Below are positions 1-8,187 of a stretch of DNA of 64,000 nucleotides, one piece after another. Made by a program: the position numbers and the translations under genes. Location of the stretch: the NCBI GenBank assembly GCA_963846475.1, contig CAWJVZ010000004.1, forward strand, positions 3,348,001 through 3,412,000, written 5' to 3'. Each line of letters begins with the position of its first letter. Positions within the stretch are counted from its first letter, which is position 1. A model generated the notes under the pieces. That model saw only the letters and a list, made by a program, of their open reading frames with translations, was not told the origin of the DNA and made no database searches. This DNA is from DASWJZ01 sp963846475 (lineage in GTDB: Bacteria; Pseudomonadota; Alphaproteobacteria; Rhizobiales; Afifellaceae).

Positions 1-762
1 TCGGCGGCGACATCGGCGGCCTGCTCGCCAATGCCTCGGCGCTCTTTCTGGAGGCGCCTGGCTCGCACACGCTTCGAAATGCCCGACTTGCCGGCGCTTG
101 TGGCGGCGGCGCGCGCGGCGGGCGTCATGACGATGCTCGACAACACCTGGGCGACGCCGCTGATCTACCGGCCGCTGGAGCACGGCATCGACCTCGCCAT
201 CTATGCCGGCACCAAATACCAGGGCGGCCATTCCGACCTGCTGATCGGCTCGGTCTCGGCCAATGAAGAAACCTGGAAGGCATTGAAGCAGCTGCACAAA
301 AATCTCGGCATCCAGGCTGGCACGGAAGAGATCTGGCTGACGCTGCGGGGCCTCCGCACCATGGGCGTACGGCTGGAGCGGCACGAGAAGAGCGCGCTGG
401 CAATCGCCCGCTGGCTGGCTGCGCACCCGGCGGTCGTACGCGTGCTCCACCCGGCGCTGCCCGGCGACGCCGGGCATGCAGTCTGGAAACGCGACTTCGG
501 GCGCTCCACCGGCCTGTTCGGCTTCGTGCTGGAAGGCGAGGAGCGGCATGCCAAGGCGTTCCTCAACGCCCTAAGGCTGTTCGGGCTGGGCTTCTCCTGG
601 GGCGGCTTCGAGAGCCTCGCCGTGCTCGGCGAGCTGGAAAATTGCCGCACCGTGCGGAAATGGACGGAGGGGCCGGTGATCCGCCTGCATATCGGCCTGG
701 AGGACGTGCGCGACCTGATCGACGACCTTGAGCGTGGTTTTGCAGCCATGCAGGCCGCATGA
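1..762 (+). CDS. metC: Cystathionine beta-lyase, 5' end outside window, one frameshift
   Basis: PLP-dependent Cys/Met metabolism enzyme that cleaves cystathionine to homocysteine, pyruvate and ammonia in the cytosol. The visible part is the C-terminal half to two thirds. It contains the cofactor lysine in the motif AGTKYQGGHSD, preceded by DNTWATP, and the family C-terminus with SWGGFES and RLHIGLED. The first 70 bases read in another frame (DIGGLLANASALFLEAPGSHT). Removing one base at about position 72 joins them to FEMPDLPALV, so the gene is probably intact with one extra base here. The stop overlaps the start of the next gene in an ATGA arrangement, which suggests co-translation. Cystathionine gamma-synthase type enzymes share the fold, but the C-terminal pattern favours beta-lyase. 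Confidence 0.85.
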   Translation, partial: SAATSAACSPMPRRSFWRRLARTRFEMPDLPALVAAARAAGVMTMLDNTWATPLIYRPLEHGIDLAIYAGTKYQGGHSDLLIGSVSANEETWKALKQLHKNLGIQAGTEEIWLTLRGLRTMGVRLERHEKSALAIARWLAAHPAVVRVLHPALPGDAGHAVWKRDFGRSTGLFGFVLEGEERHAKAFLNALRLFGLGFSWGGFESLAVLGELENCRTVRKWTEGPVIRLHIGLEDVRDLIDDLERGFAAMQAA

Positions 763-1535
763 GCAGCGCCGGGAACCGCGCTTCGCGGCTCCGCGCGGCG
801 TGGCCGTATCTCCGCGAGCGGGGTCCGGCGCTCGCCTGGCGCACCCTGGAGCTGGCCCGCACCGAGCTTGTCCTCCTGACGACGATCTGCGTGGCCGGCG
901 CCGGCCTGTGGGTCTTCCTCACGCTCGCCGGCAGCGTGCGGGAGGGCGAGACGGCGGCCTTCGACAAGGCGGTGATGCTGGCGCTCCGCAACGCCGACGA
1001 CCTCTCCGACCCGATCGGCCCGCTTTGGCTGGAGGGGGTAATGCGCGACATCACCGCGCTCGGCAGCCAGCTCGTGCTCGCTTTGATGACGCTCTCCGTC
1101 GTGGGCTACCTGCTGCTCGTCGGCAAGGGCGGCGCCGCGCTCCTGGTCTTCGTCTCCGTGGCGGGCGGCGCGCTCCTCGGCGATTTTTTGAAACTCGCCT
1201 TCCAGCGGCCGCGTCCCGACCTCGTGCCGCACGGCGTCGACGTGTTCACCGCGAGCTTTCCGAGCAACCACGCCATGCTCTCCGCCGTCACCTATCTGAC
1301 GCTCGGTGCGCTGCTTGCCCGCCTGGAGAAGCGGCGACGCATAAAGCTCTATTTCCTGACGCTCTCGGTCTTCCTGACGGTCATCGTCGGACTGAGCCGC
1401 GTCTATTTCGGCGTCCACTGGCCGACCGACGTGATCGCCGGATGGTCGGTCGGGGCGGCCTGGGCCATGGCGGTCTGGCTGGTCGCGCTCATCCTGCAGC
1501 GCCGCGGCAAGGTGGAGCCGCCGACCAGCGGGTGA
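759..1535 (+). CDS. PAP2 superfamily phosphatase, membrane protein
   Basis: Integral membrane phosphatase of the type-2 phosphatidic acid phosphatase superfamily (258 aa), expected to dephosphorylate a lipid phosphate or undecaprenyl diphosphate at the periplasmic face. All three signature blocks are present: KLAFQRPRP (about residue 146), PSNH (about 168) and SRVYFGVHWPTD (about 211), which hold the catalytic histidines and the charge-relay aspartate. Several hydrophobic segments surround them. An N-terminal extension of about 40 residues precedes the first membrane segment. The start overlaps the metC stop by 4 bp. Substrate cannot be told from sequence. Confidence 0.88.
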   Translation: MSSAGNRASRLRAAWPYLRERGPALAWRTLELARTELVLLTTICVAGAGLWVFLTLAGSVREGETAAFDKAVMLALRNADDLSDPIGPLWLEGVMRDITALGSQLVLALMTLSVVGYLLLVGKGGAALLVFVSVAGGALLGDFLKLAFQRPRPDLVPHGVDVFTASFPSNHAMLSAVTYLTLGALLARLEKRRRIKLYFLTLSVFLTVIVGLSRVYFGVHWPTDVIAGWSVGAAWAMAVWLVALILQRRGKVEPPTSG

Positions 1536-1540
1536 GTGGC

Positions 1541-1627
1541 GTAGCCTGGATGGAGCGAAGCGAAATCCGGGGGCGAGAGATGAAGGCCTGGGATTCCCGC
1601 ATTGCGCTTCGCTCCATGCGGGCTACG
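1541..1627. repeat. Dispersed palindromic repeat, family 1, copy 1
   Basis: Imperfect inverted repeat running from GTAGCCTGGATGGAGCG to its counterpart ending GCGGGCTACG. Inner arms carry GAAGCGAAATCCGGG and CATTGCGCTTCGCTCC. The same element recurs at 25734-25811 and 57342-57418. It lies between the convergent PAP2 and creatininase genes and can fold into a long stem, so it may also act as a bidirectional terminator. Confidence 0.85.
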
Positions 1628-1640
1628 GAGGTGGCGCCGC

Positions 1641-2456
1641 TCAGAAACTGGCGAAGCCGGCGGAGAGCGGGACCGCGCGGATTTCCTGCAGGAGCTCGAC
1701 GAAACCGCGCGCCTGATGCCCGGCGACCTGGCGGCCCTTTTCGGCCGTCGCCGCGGCGGCCTCGCCGACCACGCCGGCCGGGTTGAGGTCGCTGGCGATC
1801 CAGGCGAAAGCGTGCGTGCCGGTCGGCCCGAGCCGACGATTGTTTCGCGCCGTCTCTTCGGCGAGCGAGGGAAAATTTTTGGCGGCACCCATGTCGACCA
1901 GATCGGGCCGGAAATGCAGCATCAGCGACGTCTCCACGTCGCCGCCGTGGATGCCGAAGCGCGTCTCGCTCGCTGAGAACAGGCCGTCCGGCAGCCCGAA
2001 ACGCGTCCAGCTCGTCTTCACCGCCAGCATCTTTGCGCGCACCCGGAGCTCGCGGGCGACGATGCCCATGATCTCCTCGTTGCCGCCATGCGAGGTGACG
2101 ATGACGATCTTGCGGATTCCGGCGCGGTGAACGGAAAGGCCGAGCTCGGTCCAGGCGTCGATCGCGACTGTCGACGGCAGCGTCAGAGTACCTCGGGCGT
2201 AAAGATGCTCGTTCGACTTGCCGACCGCCTGGACCGGCAGGATTCTCACATCGAGATCCGGCGGTAGCAGGCCGATCGCCGTCTGCAGCATGCCCTCGGC
2301 GATCAGCGTGTCAGTGCCGACGGGCAGATGCGGGCCGTGCTGCTCGATGGCGGCGATCGGCAGGATCGCGATCGTCGCGTCGGGGTCGATCTTCGAAAAT
2401 TCCGGCGCCCGAAAATCGCCCCACCAGACGCGGCGCTTTTCCGTTTCCGCCGTCAC
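1641..2456 (-). CDS. Creatininase family amidohydrolase
   Basis: Metal-dependent amidohydrolase of the creatininase/MftE family (271 aa). Metal-ligand motifs are visible: EQHGPHLPVGTD near residue 38, SHGGNEE near 123 and GIHGGDVETS near 170. Members hydrolyse cyclic or linear amides such as creatinine or formamide-type intermediates. Its 5' neighbour on the same strand is a RidA protein, with about 13 bp between them, and creatininase-RidA pairs are common in amine and pyrimidine catabolism. The exact substrate is unknown. The gene is intact and of normal length. Confidence 0.85.
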   Translation of the reverse strand: MTAETEKRRVWWGDFRAPEFSKIDPDATIAILPIAAIEQHGPHLPVGTDTLIAEGMLQTAIGLLPPDLDVRILPVQAVGKSNEHLYARGTLTLPSTVAIDAWTELGLSVHRAGIRKIVIVTSHGGNEEIMGIVARELRVRAKMLAVKTSWTRFGLPDGLFSASETRFGIHGGDVETSLMLHFRPDLVDMGAAKNFPSLAEETARNNRRLGPTGTHAFAWIASDLNPAGVVGEAAAATAEKGRQVAGHQARGFVELLQEIRAVPLSAGFASF

Positions 2457-2469
2457 GATGGCCTGCTCC

Positions 2470-2860
2470 TCATGCCGGCGCCGCGGCGATCGCTTCCACC
2501 TCGACCAGAAATTCCGGCCGGGTGAACCCGGCGACGATCATCAGCGTCGAGGCGGGCGGCGGGTCGCCGACGAAGCGGTCGCGCACGGCCATGTAGCCCG
2601 CCATGTCCTCGCGCCGCGTCACATAGGCGTTGAGCCGCACGATGTCGACAAAGTCGAGCCCGGCCTCGCGGAGGATCGCCCCGAAGATTCTCGAAGCAGT
2701 TTTCCGCCTGGCCCTCGACGTCTGGCGGCACGGCGCCGTCCGCCCCGACGCCGAGCTGGCCGGAGCAAAAGACGAGCTTTTTGGCCGGCTCGACCGCGAC
2801 GCCGTGGCTGTAGCGGGCGAACGGGGCGCGGATCGAGGACGGATTGAGCGGCCGGAGCAT
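2470..2860 (-). CDS. RidA/YjgF/UK114 family protein, one frameshift
   Basis: RidA-like enamine/imine deaminase, which removes reactive enamine intermediates of PLP enzymes in the cytosol. The N-terminal half reads MLRPLNPSSI, then YSHGVAVEP and FCSGQLGVGADG, typical of the family. After ENCFENL the frame is lost. Removing one base at about position 2685 restores GAILREAG, FVDIVRLNAYVT and the C-terminus VEAIAAAPA, ending at 2470. The corrected length, about 130 residues, is normal for the family. It sits directly upstream of the creatininase gene, probably in one transcript. The catalytic-type arginine of active RidA proteins lies in the restored part and cannot be judged with certainty because of the frameshift. 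Confidence 0.75.
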
Positions 2861-2941
2861 AAGCGCGGGACGCTACGCGCTGCGCGTGTCAGCTGACAAG
2901 CGCGAACGCCATCGGGCGCTCACGAAGCGGCCTGGTTCCGG

Positions 2942-3592
2942 CTATTTCGTGAGGTCATCTACTTGAACGTTCTCTGCTCCACATTCCTTAGAGAGCGCAT
3001 GCAAATGTGCCGCCACATTGATCGCTTTCGAGCGTGCGATGACGTACATGTCATGGTAATAGGTAGAAAAGAACAGCGGCGCCTCCTTTGCAATGACGCG
3101 GCCACCGTCAAATCCGTGATACTCAATTTCTATATCGTTGCCTTCTGTCAAGATTTTGACGGTGTACGCATCCGCGCTGCCTGAGATGAATTTAGTGGGT
3201 ACCGTATAGATGTTAGGCGTCGCGCCAGCCTCCACGAATATTCTTTTCACCTGGCTGTAACTGAAACTGCGTCGGACGTGTCTATCCCATAATCGGTGAG
3301 CGTTCGGTGCCGCCGAAATAAGCGTTTCGTGCAGCCACGTTTCGCCTATGCAAGGCGTGCTGCCCTCCTCGAAGGACTGCTCCAGCCGCCAATGAAGAGG
3401 CACTTCCGCTGAGAGATAACTGGCTTGCGCGCTCGTGCGTAGATCTTGTGTCAACGAGGCGATGTAAACTTGCCTCCGGTCCAGCTCGGAGCTTGCGACC
3501 AGATCGTGGGGAGACGACGTTTGCGCCCACATCGCACCGCCTGAGAGGAAAAGCACCGCGAGGAGCAGGGTGTTTCGGCTGCCGAGGGTCAC
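2942..3592 (-). CDS. Secreted protein of unknown function
   Basis: Not recognised. The 216-residue protein begins with a clear Sec signal peptide (hydrophobic stretch LLLAVLFLSGGA, cleavage after MWAQ), so it is likely periplasmic or secreted. Two cysteines lie in the mature part (in STPCIGETW and SKECGAEN) and could form a disulfide. No known catalytic motif is evident. Its start overlaps the stop of the cyclase gene by 4 bp, so it is probably translated with the cyclase and may work in the same signalling pathway. Base composition is visibly less GC-rich than the flanking metabolic genes. Confidence 0.65.
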   Translation of the reverse strand: MTLGSRNTLLLAVLFLSGGAMWAQTSSPHDLVASSELDRRQVYIASLTQDLRTSAQASYLSAEVPLHWRLEQSFEEGSTPCIGETWLHETLISAAPNAHRLWDRHVRRSFSYSQVKRIFVEAGATPNIYTVPTKFISGSADAYTVKILTEGNDIEIEYHGFDGGRVIAKEAPLFFSTYYHDMYVIARSKAINVAAHLHALSKECGAENVQVDDLTK

Positions 3593-5676
3593 GTGTCGGG
3601 CCCGAGCTGATTCAGGCGGTCAAGAGCTTCGCGCAGTGCTACGGCAGCCTGGTGTCGCTGACCGGACGACATCAGATCCGGCTCCATTGTGAGCGCCAGA
3701 TGCGGGAGCTCAGTGCGTATGGTCTGGCCGGCGGCAGGGAGGTTTCCCTTCAACTCCACCACCCGATAGGTGGTGACGGGATAAGCGATGCCTCGAACTG
3801 CGACCTGGCCCTGCTCCTCGCAAATGATCTCGTCTTTCACGTGGGCGAAGGTCTCGTAGGAGATGAGCACACTCCCAGGCACAGCCTCATGCTCTAATCG
3901 GGAGGCAAGGTTCACCGCACCGCCGATGATCGTGTAATCCATGCGATCCTCGCTGCCGAAATTCCCGACCGTGCAATAGTCGGTATGGATTCCTATCCGG
4001 CAGCGTAGCGGCTTCTCGACCCCTGCGTCGCGCCAGACGACGGCGAGTTCCTCCATGCGCTTCTGCATGGCGAGCGCCATCTTCACGCAGGCAAGCGCGT
4101 CCTGCTTCACGCCCAAACTTTCCGGGTCGCCGAAGAACATCAGGATGGCGTCGCCGACATACTTGTCGATCGTCGCACCAAAGGCCGCGGCAATCTTCGA
4201 CATCTCGGTCAGGTAGTGGTTGAGGAGCTGGGTCAGGTCCTCCAATTCCATCTTGTCGGTGGTCTCGGTAAACCCGGCAATATCCGAAAAACACACCGTC
4301 AACTTCTTGCGCTGGCTGGCGATCCGCACGTCCTGGCGTCCGGTGAAGATCGAATCGTAGACCTGCGGCGCAAGGTACTTTGCCAGCTTGCTGGAAAGCG
4401 CCTCCAAAGCAGCCGATTTCTCGGCGAGGCTTTCCTCCCGGTGCTTCAGCTCGGTGATGTCGGAGTAGACCGCGACACTCCCTCCATCTCCGGTTCTCCG
4501 CTCGCTGATCATCAGCCAGCGACCGTCGGCACGCTGCTGCACGTGCGGCTCGCCCGGTTGACGGTGTTTCCGAAGCCGTTCCGCCATCCACTCCTCTACT
4601 CGCCCTTCCGCATCCTTGATGCGGCCGCTCTCCGCCGCCTGGCGAACGATAGTCTCGAACGGCATCCCGATCGTCAGAGCGACGTCATCGCCCGGGTACA
4701 AGAGGTCGCGATAGCAGGAGTTGCAGAGGACCAGATTGTCTTCGGCGTCGTAGCAGACGAACCCTTCGGAGATGCTCTCGATCGCTTCCGCCAGCCGTTG
4801 CTCACTCAATCTGCGAGCCTCTTCCGCTCGCTTGAGGGCAGTAATGTCGTAAAGCCAGCAAAGGCGCTTTGCGCCCGCAAAGCCGATATGGCCGCCCTGA
4901 TACGCCACCTGGACGTATGAGAGCAGTCCGTAAAGCGGCTCCCCCCGCTTCGTCCGCCACACAACCTCCCGGTTCAGGATCTGACCCCCGTGCTCCCGGA
5001 GCGCAGCAATGATCTGCTCACGCTGGCCGAGATCGAACCAGAAGGATTTGGTATCGGCTAGGTCTATCTCCCGCTCTTCGTAGCCAAGCAGCTCCCGAAG
5101 ACGCGCATTGTGAAAGATCAGCCTGCCATCCTCGTCGACCACGAGCAGCGCGGCGGGGCAATACGCAAGCACCTCCCGGAGCTGATGCTCCTGTTCGGCG
5201 ACCTGCGATTCCCGCCTTGTCAGCGCGTCTATGTCATAGAACCAGCATATCCGCTGCGCTCCGGGGAAGCTGACATGTCCGCCCCGATAGGCGACCTGCA
5301 CATACGACAACAGCCCGTGGACGGGTTCGCCGTCTCTCGTCTTCCACACGACCTCCTGATTGAGAAGCTGACCGCCGCGCTCGCGCAGCGCTTCGATGAT
5401 CGCGTCCCGCTGTGCCAGATCGAACCAGAACGCTTTGGTGTCGATCAGATCGATCTCGCTCTTGCCATATCCGAGCAGCTCGCGCAGGCGGGCGTTGTGA
5501 AAGATGAGTTTGCCCTCTTCATCGACGACCAATAAGCCGGCAGGGCACTGTGCAAGGATTTCGCGGAATTGGCGCTGCTGCTCAGCGATCTCCGCCTCAC
5601 GAGCGCTCAGTTCCGCTTTCCCTTCATCGAGCGCCGGTGGAATGTGCTCGGAAAAGCTGCGATCGAGGACCGACAT
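3589..5676 (-). CDS. PAS-PAS-PAS class III adenylate/guanylate cyclase
   Basis: Soluble nucleotide cyclase making cAMP or cGMP. From the start at 5676 it is about 695 aa. Two near-duplicate PAS domains lie at about residues 35-150 and 155-265, each with LLVVDE, FHNARLRELLGY and LLSYVQVAY. A divergent third PAS domain (about 275-395) follows, with ISEGFVCYDAEDNLVLCNS. The cyclase domain spans about 455-640 and has metal-binding aspartates in FSDIAGF and DKYVGDAILMFFG, plus the transition-state region GGAVNLASRLEH. No membrane segment is seen. The frame stays open upstream to 5889, but the extra N-terminus looks non-coding and I prefer the ATG at 5676, although its ribosome binding site is weak. 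It is flanked in the same direction by a solute-binding protein and a secreted unknown. Confidence 0.85.
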   Translation of the reverse strand: MSVLDRSFSEHIPPALDEGKAELSAREAEIAEQQRQFREILAQCPAGLLVVDEEGKLIFHNARLRELLGYGKSEIDLIDTKAFWFDLAQRDAIIEALRERGGQLLNQEVVWKTRDGEPVHGLLSYVQVAYRGGHVSFPGAQRICWFYDIDALTRRESQVAEQEHQLREVLAYCPAALLVVDEDGRLIFHNARLRELLGYEEREIDLADTKSFWFDLGQREQIIAALREHGGQILNREVVWRTKRGEPLYGLLSYVQVAYQGGHIGFAGAKRLCWLYDITALKRAEEARRLSEQRLAEAIESISEGFVCYDAEDNLVLCNSCYRDLLYPGDDVALTIGMPFETIVRQAAESGRIKDAEGRVEEWMAERLRKHRQPGEPHVQQRADGRWLMISERRTGDGGSVAVYSDITELKHREESLAEKSAALEALSSKLAKYLAPQVYDSIFTGRQDVRIASQRKKLTVCFSDIAGFTETTDKMELEDLTQLLNHYLTEMSKIAAAFGATIDKYVGDAILMFFGDPESLGVKQDALACVKMALAMQKRMEELAVVWRDAGVEKPLRCRIGIHTDYCTVGNFGSEDRMDYTIIGGAVNLASRLEHEAVPGSVLISYETFAHVKDEIICEEQGQVAVRGIAYPVTTYRVVELKGNLPAAGQTIRTELPHLALTMEPDLMSSGQRHQAAVALREALDRLNQLGPDT

Positions 5677-5907
5677 CGGAGTCACTGCTGAAAAAACAGG
5701 TGCCGCCCTATTTACCACGAGGCGGTCCGCACGGTTAGAAATCTGCACGCTGTCGCACGCGAGCCGCATTCGCTCGAAGGAGACCGACCTCGTTGCTGTC
5801 GAAGAGTACAGCCACGCGCAGGAAGATTCTGTCGAAGAAGTGGCGCACGCCAGGGCTACGCGGGGCGCTTGCGAGCTGGCAAGCGCCAACGTGTTGGGCA
5901 GTTAGCC

Positions 5908-6801
5908 CTAGATGAGGCCGCTTGAGCTTAGAAAGGCCGCTGCAGTCTCGTCGACCGGTCGCTTCTGCAGATCGATTTCCGCATTCAGGCCGGCAATGGT
6001 GGGGTTGTCCAGTTTGGCGGACAGAGCATTCAGATAGCCAACGAGCTCGGGGTATCTATCCAGGGTGTCCTTTCTCACCACGGGGGTGAGCAGGTAAGCT
6101 GGAAAAAATCGGCGGTCGTCCTCCAGCAAGAGAAGATCCAATGCAGCGACGCGACCGTCTGTTGAAAACACGAGGCCGACCTGTGCAGAACTGCCCTTGC
6201 TGAGAAAGTCGTAGACGGCATTCGTCTCCATTCTGACCACATCCTCGGGCCTGAAACTGAATCGATAAGCGCGCTGCAGCGGCAACAGGCCGTCCGGGCG
6301 GATGTAGAACTCTGTGTTGCAGGCAAATTGAAACACCTCGCCCTGGCGGATTTGAGCCGCCAGCTCGGAAATCGACGCAATCCCTCTGGCCGCTGCGTCC
6401 GCCCTGCGCATCGCAAGCGCGTAGGTGTTATTGACCCTGGACGGCGACAGCCAGATCAGCCCCTTCCTGGCGTCGAGTTCCGCGACGCGATCGTAGGCTT
6501 CTTCGGGTCCGAGAGGCTCGCGAACATCGTTGAAGGTCAGAAGAGACGTGCCCGTATACTCCCAATACACGTCCACGAGCCCGGCTTCCTGCTCCATGCG
6601 TATGCCGCTTGTGGAGAAGCCGGTCTTGGTTGTCACGGCAAATCCTCTGGCCTTGAGGAGCTGGCTGGTGATCTCGGCAATGAGCAGCTGTTCGGTAAAG
6701 TTCTTGCCCCCCACCACCACGTTCTGAGCGGACCCGAAAGACGGGGCGGTCAAGCCGACCAGCACCATGACGAGGAATGCTGTGAGTTTCGAAAGGTCCA
6801 T
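5908..6801 (-). CDS. Glycine betaine/choline-type ABC substrate-binding protein (OpuAC/OsmF family), orphan
   Basis: Periplasmic binding protein of the quaternary-amine (OpuAC) family, 297 aa, with a Sec signal peptide ending near SFGSAQ. The diagnostic start of the mature domain is VVVGGKNFTEQLLIAEITSQ, followed by WEYTGTSLL and a C-terminal lobe with PAYLLTPVVRKDTL. Such proteins bind glycine betaine, choline or proline betaine. No permease or ATPase gene is adjacent. Instead the PAS-cyclase gene follows in the same direction. It may serve a distant transporter or act as a ligand-binding sensor component. Confidence 0.82.
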   Translation of the reverse strand: MDLSKLTAFLVMVLVGLTAPSFGSAQNVVVGGKNFTEQLLIAEITSQLLKARGFAVTTKTGFSTSGIRMEQEAGLVDVYWEYTGTSLLTFNDVREPLGPEEAYDRVAELDARKGLIWLSPSRVNNTYALAMRRADAAARGIASISELAAQIRQGEVFQFACNTEFYIRPDGLLPLQRAYRFSFRPEDVVRMETNAVYDFLSKGSSAQVGLVFSTDGRVAALDLLLLEDDRRFFPAYLLTPVVRKDTLDRYPELVGYLNALSAKLDNPTIAGLNAEIDLQKRPVDETAAAFLSSSGLI

Positions 6802-6897
6802 GGGCGTGGTACCAGCTAAGCCGCTTCCTTTTGGCCAAACCGCGAGGACGTAACAAGCCGGCGACGAGATGTGCCGACGGAAATCGCTGGGAGATTA

Positions 6898-6919
6898 CCC
6901 CTGAAACCAATCTCAGGGG
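6898..6919 (+). promoter_or_regulatory. Perfect hairpin overlapping a ribosome binding site
   Basis: CCCCTGA (6898-6904) and TCAGGGG (6913-6919) are perfect inverted arms around an 8-nt loop. The right arm contains the purine-rich sequence AGGGGAG that lies 6-7 bases before an ATG at 6928. Folding in RNA would hide this ribosome binding site, suggesting translational control of the small ORFs that follow. This is inference from base pairing only. Confidence 0.4.
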
Positions 6920-6927
6920 AGCACGAA

Positions 6928-7014
6928 ATGCAAATGAAATGGCCGGGGGCCACATACACAGGCGGGAGTGGACACCGGGCTTTTTGCCTGAGCCTTCAGG
7001 ACGATTCGCAATGA
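6928..7014 (+). CDS. Possible 28-residue small ORF
   Basis: Short reading frame starting MQMKWPGATYTGG and ending at a TGA that overlaps the next ATG (ATGA). It has a good Shine-Dalgarno (AGGGGAG, spacing about 6) inside a hairpin arm. The composition (glycine-rich, one cysteine) gives no functional hint. It may be a leader peptide coupling translation to the next small ORF, or not coding at all. Confidence 0.3.
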   Translation: MQMKWPGATYTGGSGHRAFCLSLQDDSQ

Positions 7015-7091
7015 ACCCTGCAGAGTCCTTCGCATTTTATCTCGCCCTGACAGGCCTCGGCGTAATCGCCACGGCTTGGATGTGGGCCTAG
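7011..7091 (+). CDS. Possible 26-residue hydrophobic small membrane protein
   Basis: Encodes MNPAESFAFYLALTGLGVIA plus six more residues ending in W-M-W-A. It is a single predicted transmembrane helix with almost no polar tail. The start overlaps the stop of the preceding short frame (ATGA). Many bacterial small membrane proteins look like this and regulate a larger partner. No partner is identifiable here, and coding is inferred from hydrophobicity and coupling only. Confidence 0.4.
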   Translation: MNPAESFAFYLALTGLGVIATAWMWA

Positions 7092-7118
7092 GCCCATCGA
7101 TATCTCGGGGAAACGACC

Positions 7119-7352
7119 ATGATACAAGCCCTCGCGACCGCACCGTTCAAGAACCCGATCGATCGCATGACCGCCGCGGAAAGCGTCGCGACGCTCCTCA
7201 GCCGTTTGAACGTCGAAAAATTCCCGACGGAAGAGCGGATGGCCGTTGCCACCGTCCAGATTGCGGCCATTGACGACTGGCTGGCCGCCTATCTGGAAAT
7301 GCGCGGCGCCTCCCAACGGCAAAACGCATCTTCCGCCTCTCGGTTGGCGTGA
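7119..7352 (+). CDS. Hypothetical 77-residue protein
   Basis: Small soluble protein of unknown family, predicted mostly helical, with segments DRMTAAESVATLLSRL and MAVATVQIAAIDDWLAAYLE. A GGGGAAAC sequence lies 5-12 bases before the ATG. It follows the two smaller ORFs by 27 bp on the same strand and could belong to the same transcript. No catalytic motif or membrane segment is seen. Confidence 0.5.
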   Translation: MIQALATAPFKNPIDRMTAAESVATLLSRLNVEKFPTEERMAVATVQIAAIDDWLAAYLEMRGASQRQNASSASRLA

Positions 7353-7582
7353 GCCGTTTTCCACCCTGGATCTGCCCAGAAGCTCTCAAGCGTCGGCCAA
7401 AACCGCGTTCCCGGGCCTATTTGATCCACGGTTTGAGCGCGACATAGATCGAAGGCGGACAAGGCTCCGGACCTTAATTCGGCAGGTGAAAGCTCGCTTT
7501 GAGCAGCAGGAAGCGGTCAGGACGCGCCGGTCGGATACCGGAGGTCAGCAAAGCTTGACACGACCAGCGGAAGGTGTGAGAT

Positions 7583-7596
7583 AGACAGGTCTGTCT
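7583..7596. promoter_or_regulatory. Palindromic operator upstream of tetR-type gene
   Basis: AGACAGGTCTGTCT has perfect 6-bp arms AGACAG/CTGTCT around GT. Its right end lies 15 bases before the GTG start of the TetR gene. AGACAG-type half sites resemble operators known for several TetR regulators of proteobacterial exporters, so autorepression of the tetR-exporter pair is likely. Confidence 0.65.
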
Positions 7597-7611
7597 CATC
7601 TGAGATCTTTT

Positions 7612-8187
7612 GTGTCAGCTTCCTCGGGCAAACGCCAGCATCTCATCGACACGGCCTATGCGCTTTTCAAGCGCGAAGGGTTTCACGTCACGGGCATCGA
7701 CCGCATCCTGGCGGAGGCGGACGTGGCCAAGATGACGCTGTATCGCCACTTCCCGTCAAAGGATGATCTGATCGTCGCGGTGCTGGAGCATCGCGCCGCG
7801 TTGTTTGAGGTGCAGCTCGCCAAGCTGCTCGGGCCTGACGGCGCGCCGGAAGACAGGATCGCTGCGCTCTTTGACTGGTATGGGCGCTGGTTCCGGCGCG
7901 AGGACTTCCATGGCTGCCTCTTCGCCCACGCGATTGCGGAATACGGCGAAGCGGATCATCCGGTCCATCTGGCAGCCCGACGGCAGAAGGCGCGTGTCCG
8001 GGAGCGCATTGCTGCAGTCCTGACCGAGAACATGCCCGCCCCGCGCGCCGACGAACTGTCGTCGGCCTTGCTGATGCTTCTGGAAGGCGCGGCGATGCTC
8101 GCGCAGATGGCGCCGGGGGACGAGGCGATCCGCGCCGCGCGGGCGGCCGCCCTGACGCTGATCCGTTCCGAAAGTGCGCGCCTGTGA
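7612..8187 (+). CDS. TetR/AcrR family transcriptional regulator
   Basis: DNA-binding repressor of 191 aa. The N-terminal helix-turn-helix spans about residues 8-55 and includes FHVTGIDRILAEADVAKMTL and YRHFPSKDDL. The C-terminal helical ligand domain carries FHGCLFAHAIAEYGE, as in the AefR/YxaF-like branch. Translation starts at GTG 7612, directly after a palindrome at 7583-7596 that is a likely autoregulatory site. The stop overlaps the GTG start of the exporter gene by 4 bp, so the two are co-expressed, and the exporter is the likely target. Confidence 0.88.
   Translation: MSASSGKRQHLIDTAYALFKREGFHVTGIDRILAEADVAKMTLYRHFPSKDDLIVAVLEHRAALFEVQLAKLLGPDGAPEDRIAALFDWYGRWFRREDFHGCLFAHAIAEYGEADHPVHLAARRQKARVRERIAAVLTENMPAPRADELSSALLMLLEGAAMLAQMAPGDEAIRAARAAALTLIRSESARL

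Noticed and set aside
5677..5889. 71-residue N-terminal extension of the cyclase
   Set aside because: No conserved feature, and it would overlap the intergenic region after the binding-protein gene. ATG 5676 starts just before the first helix leading to the PAS domain, although its ribosome binding site is weak.
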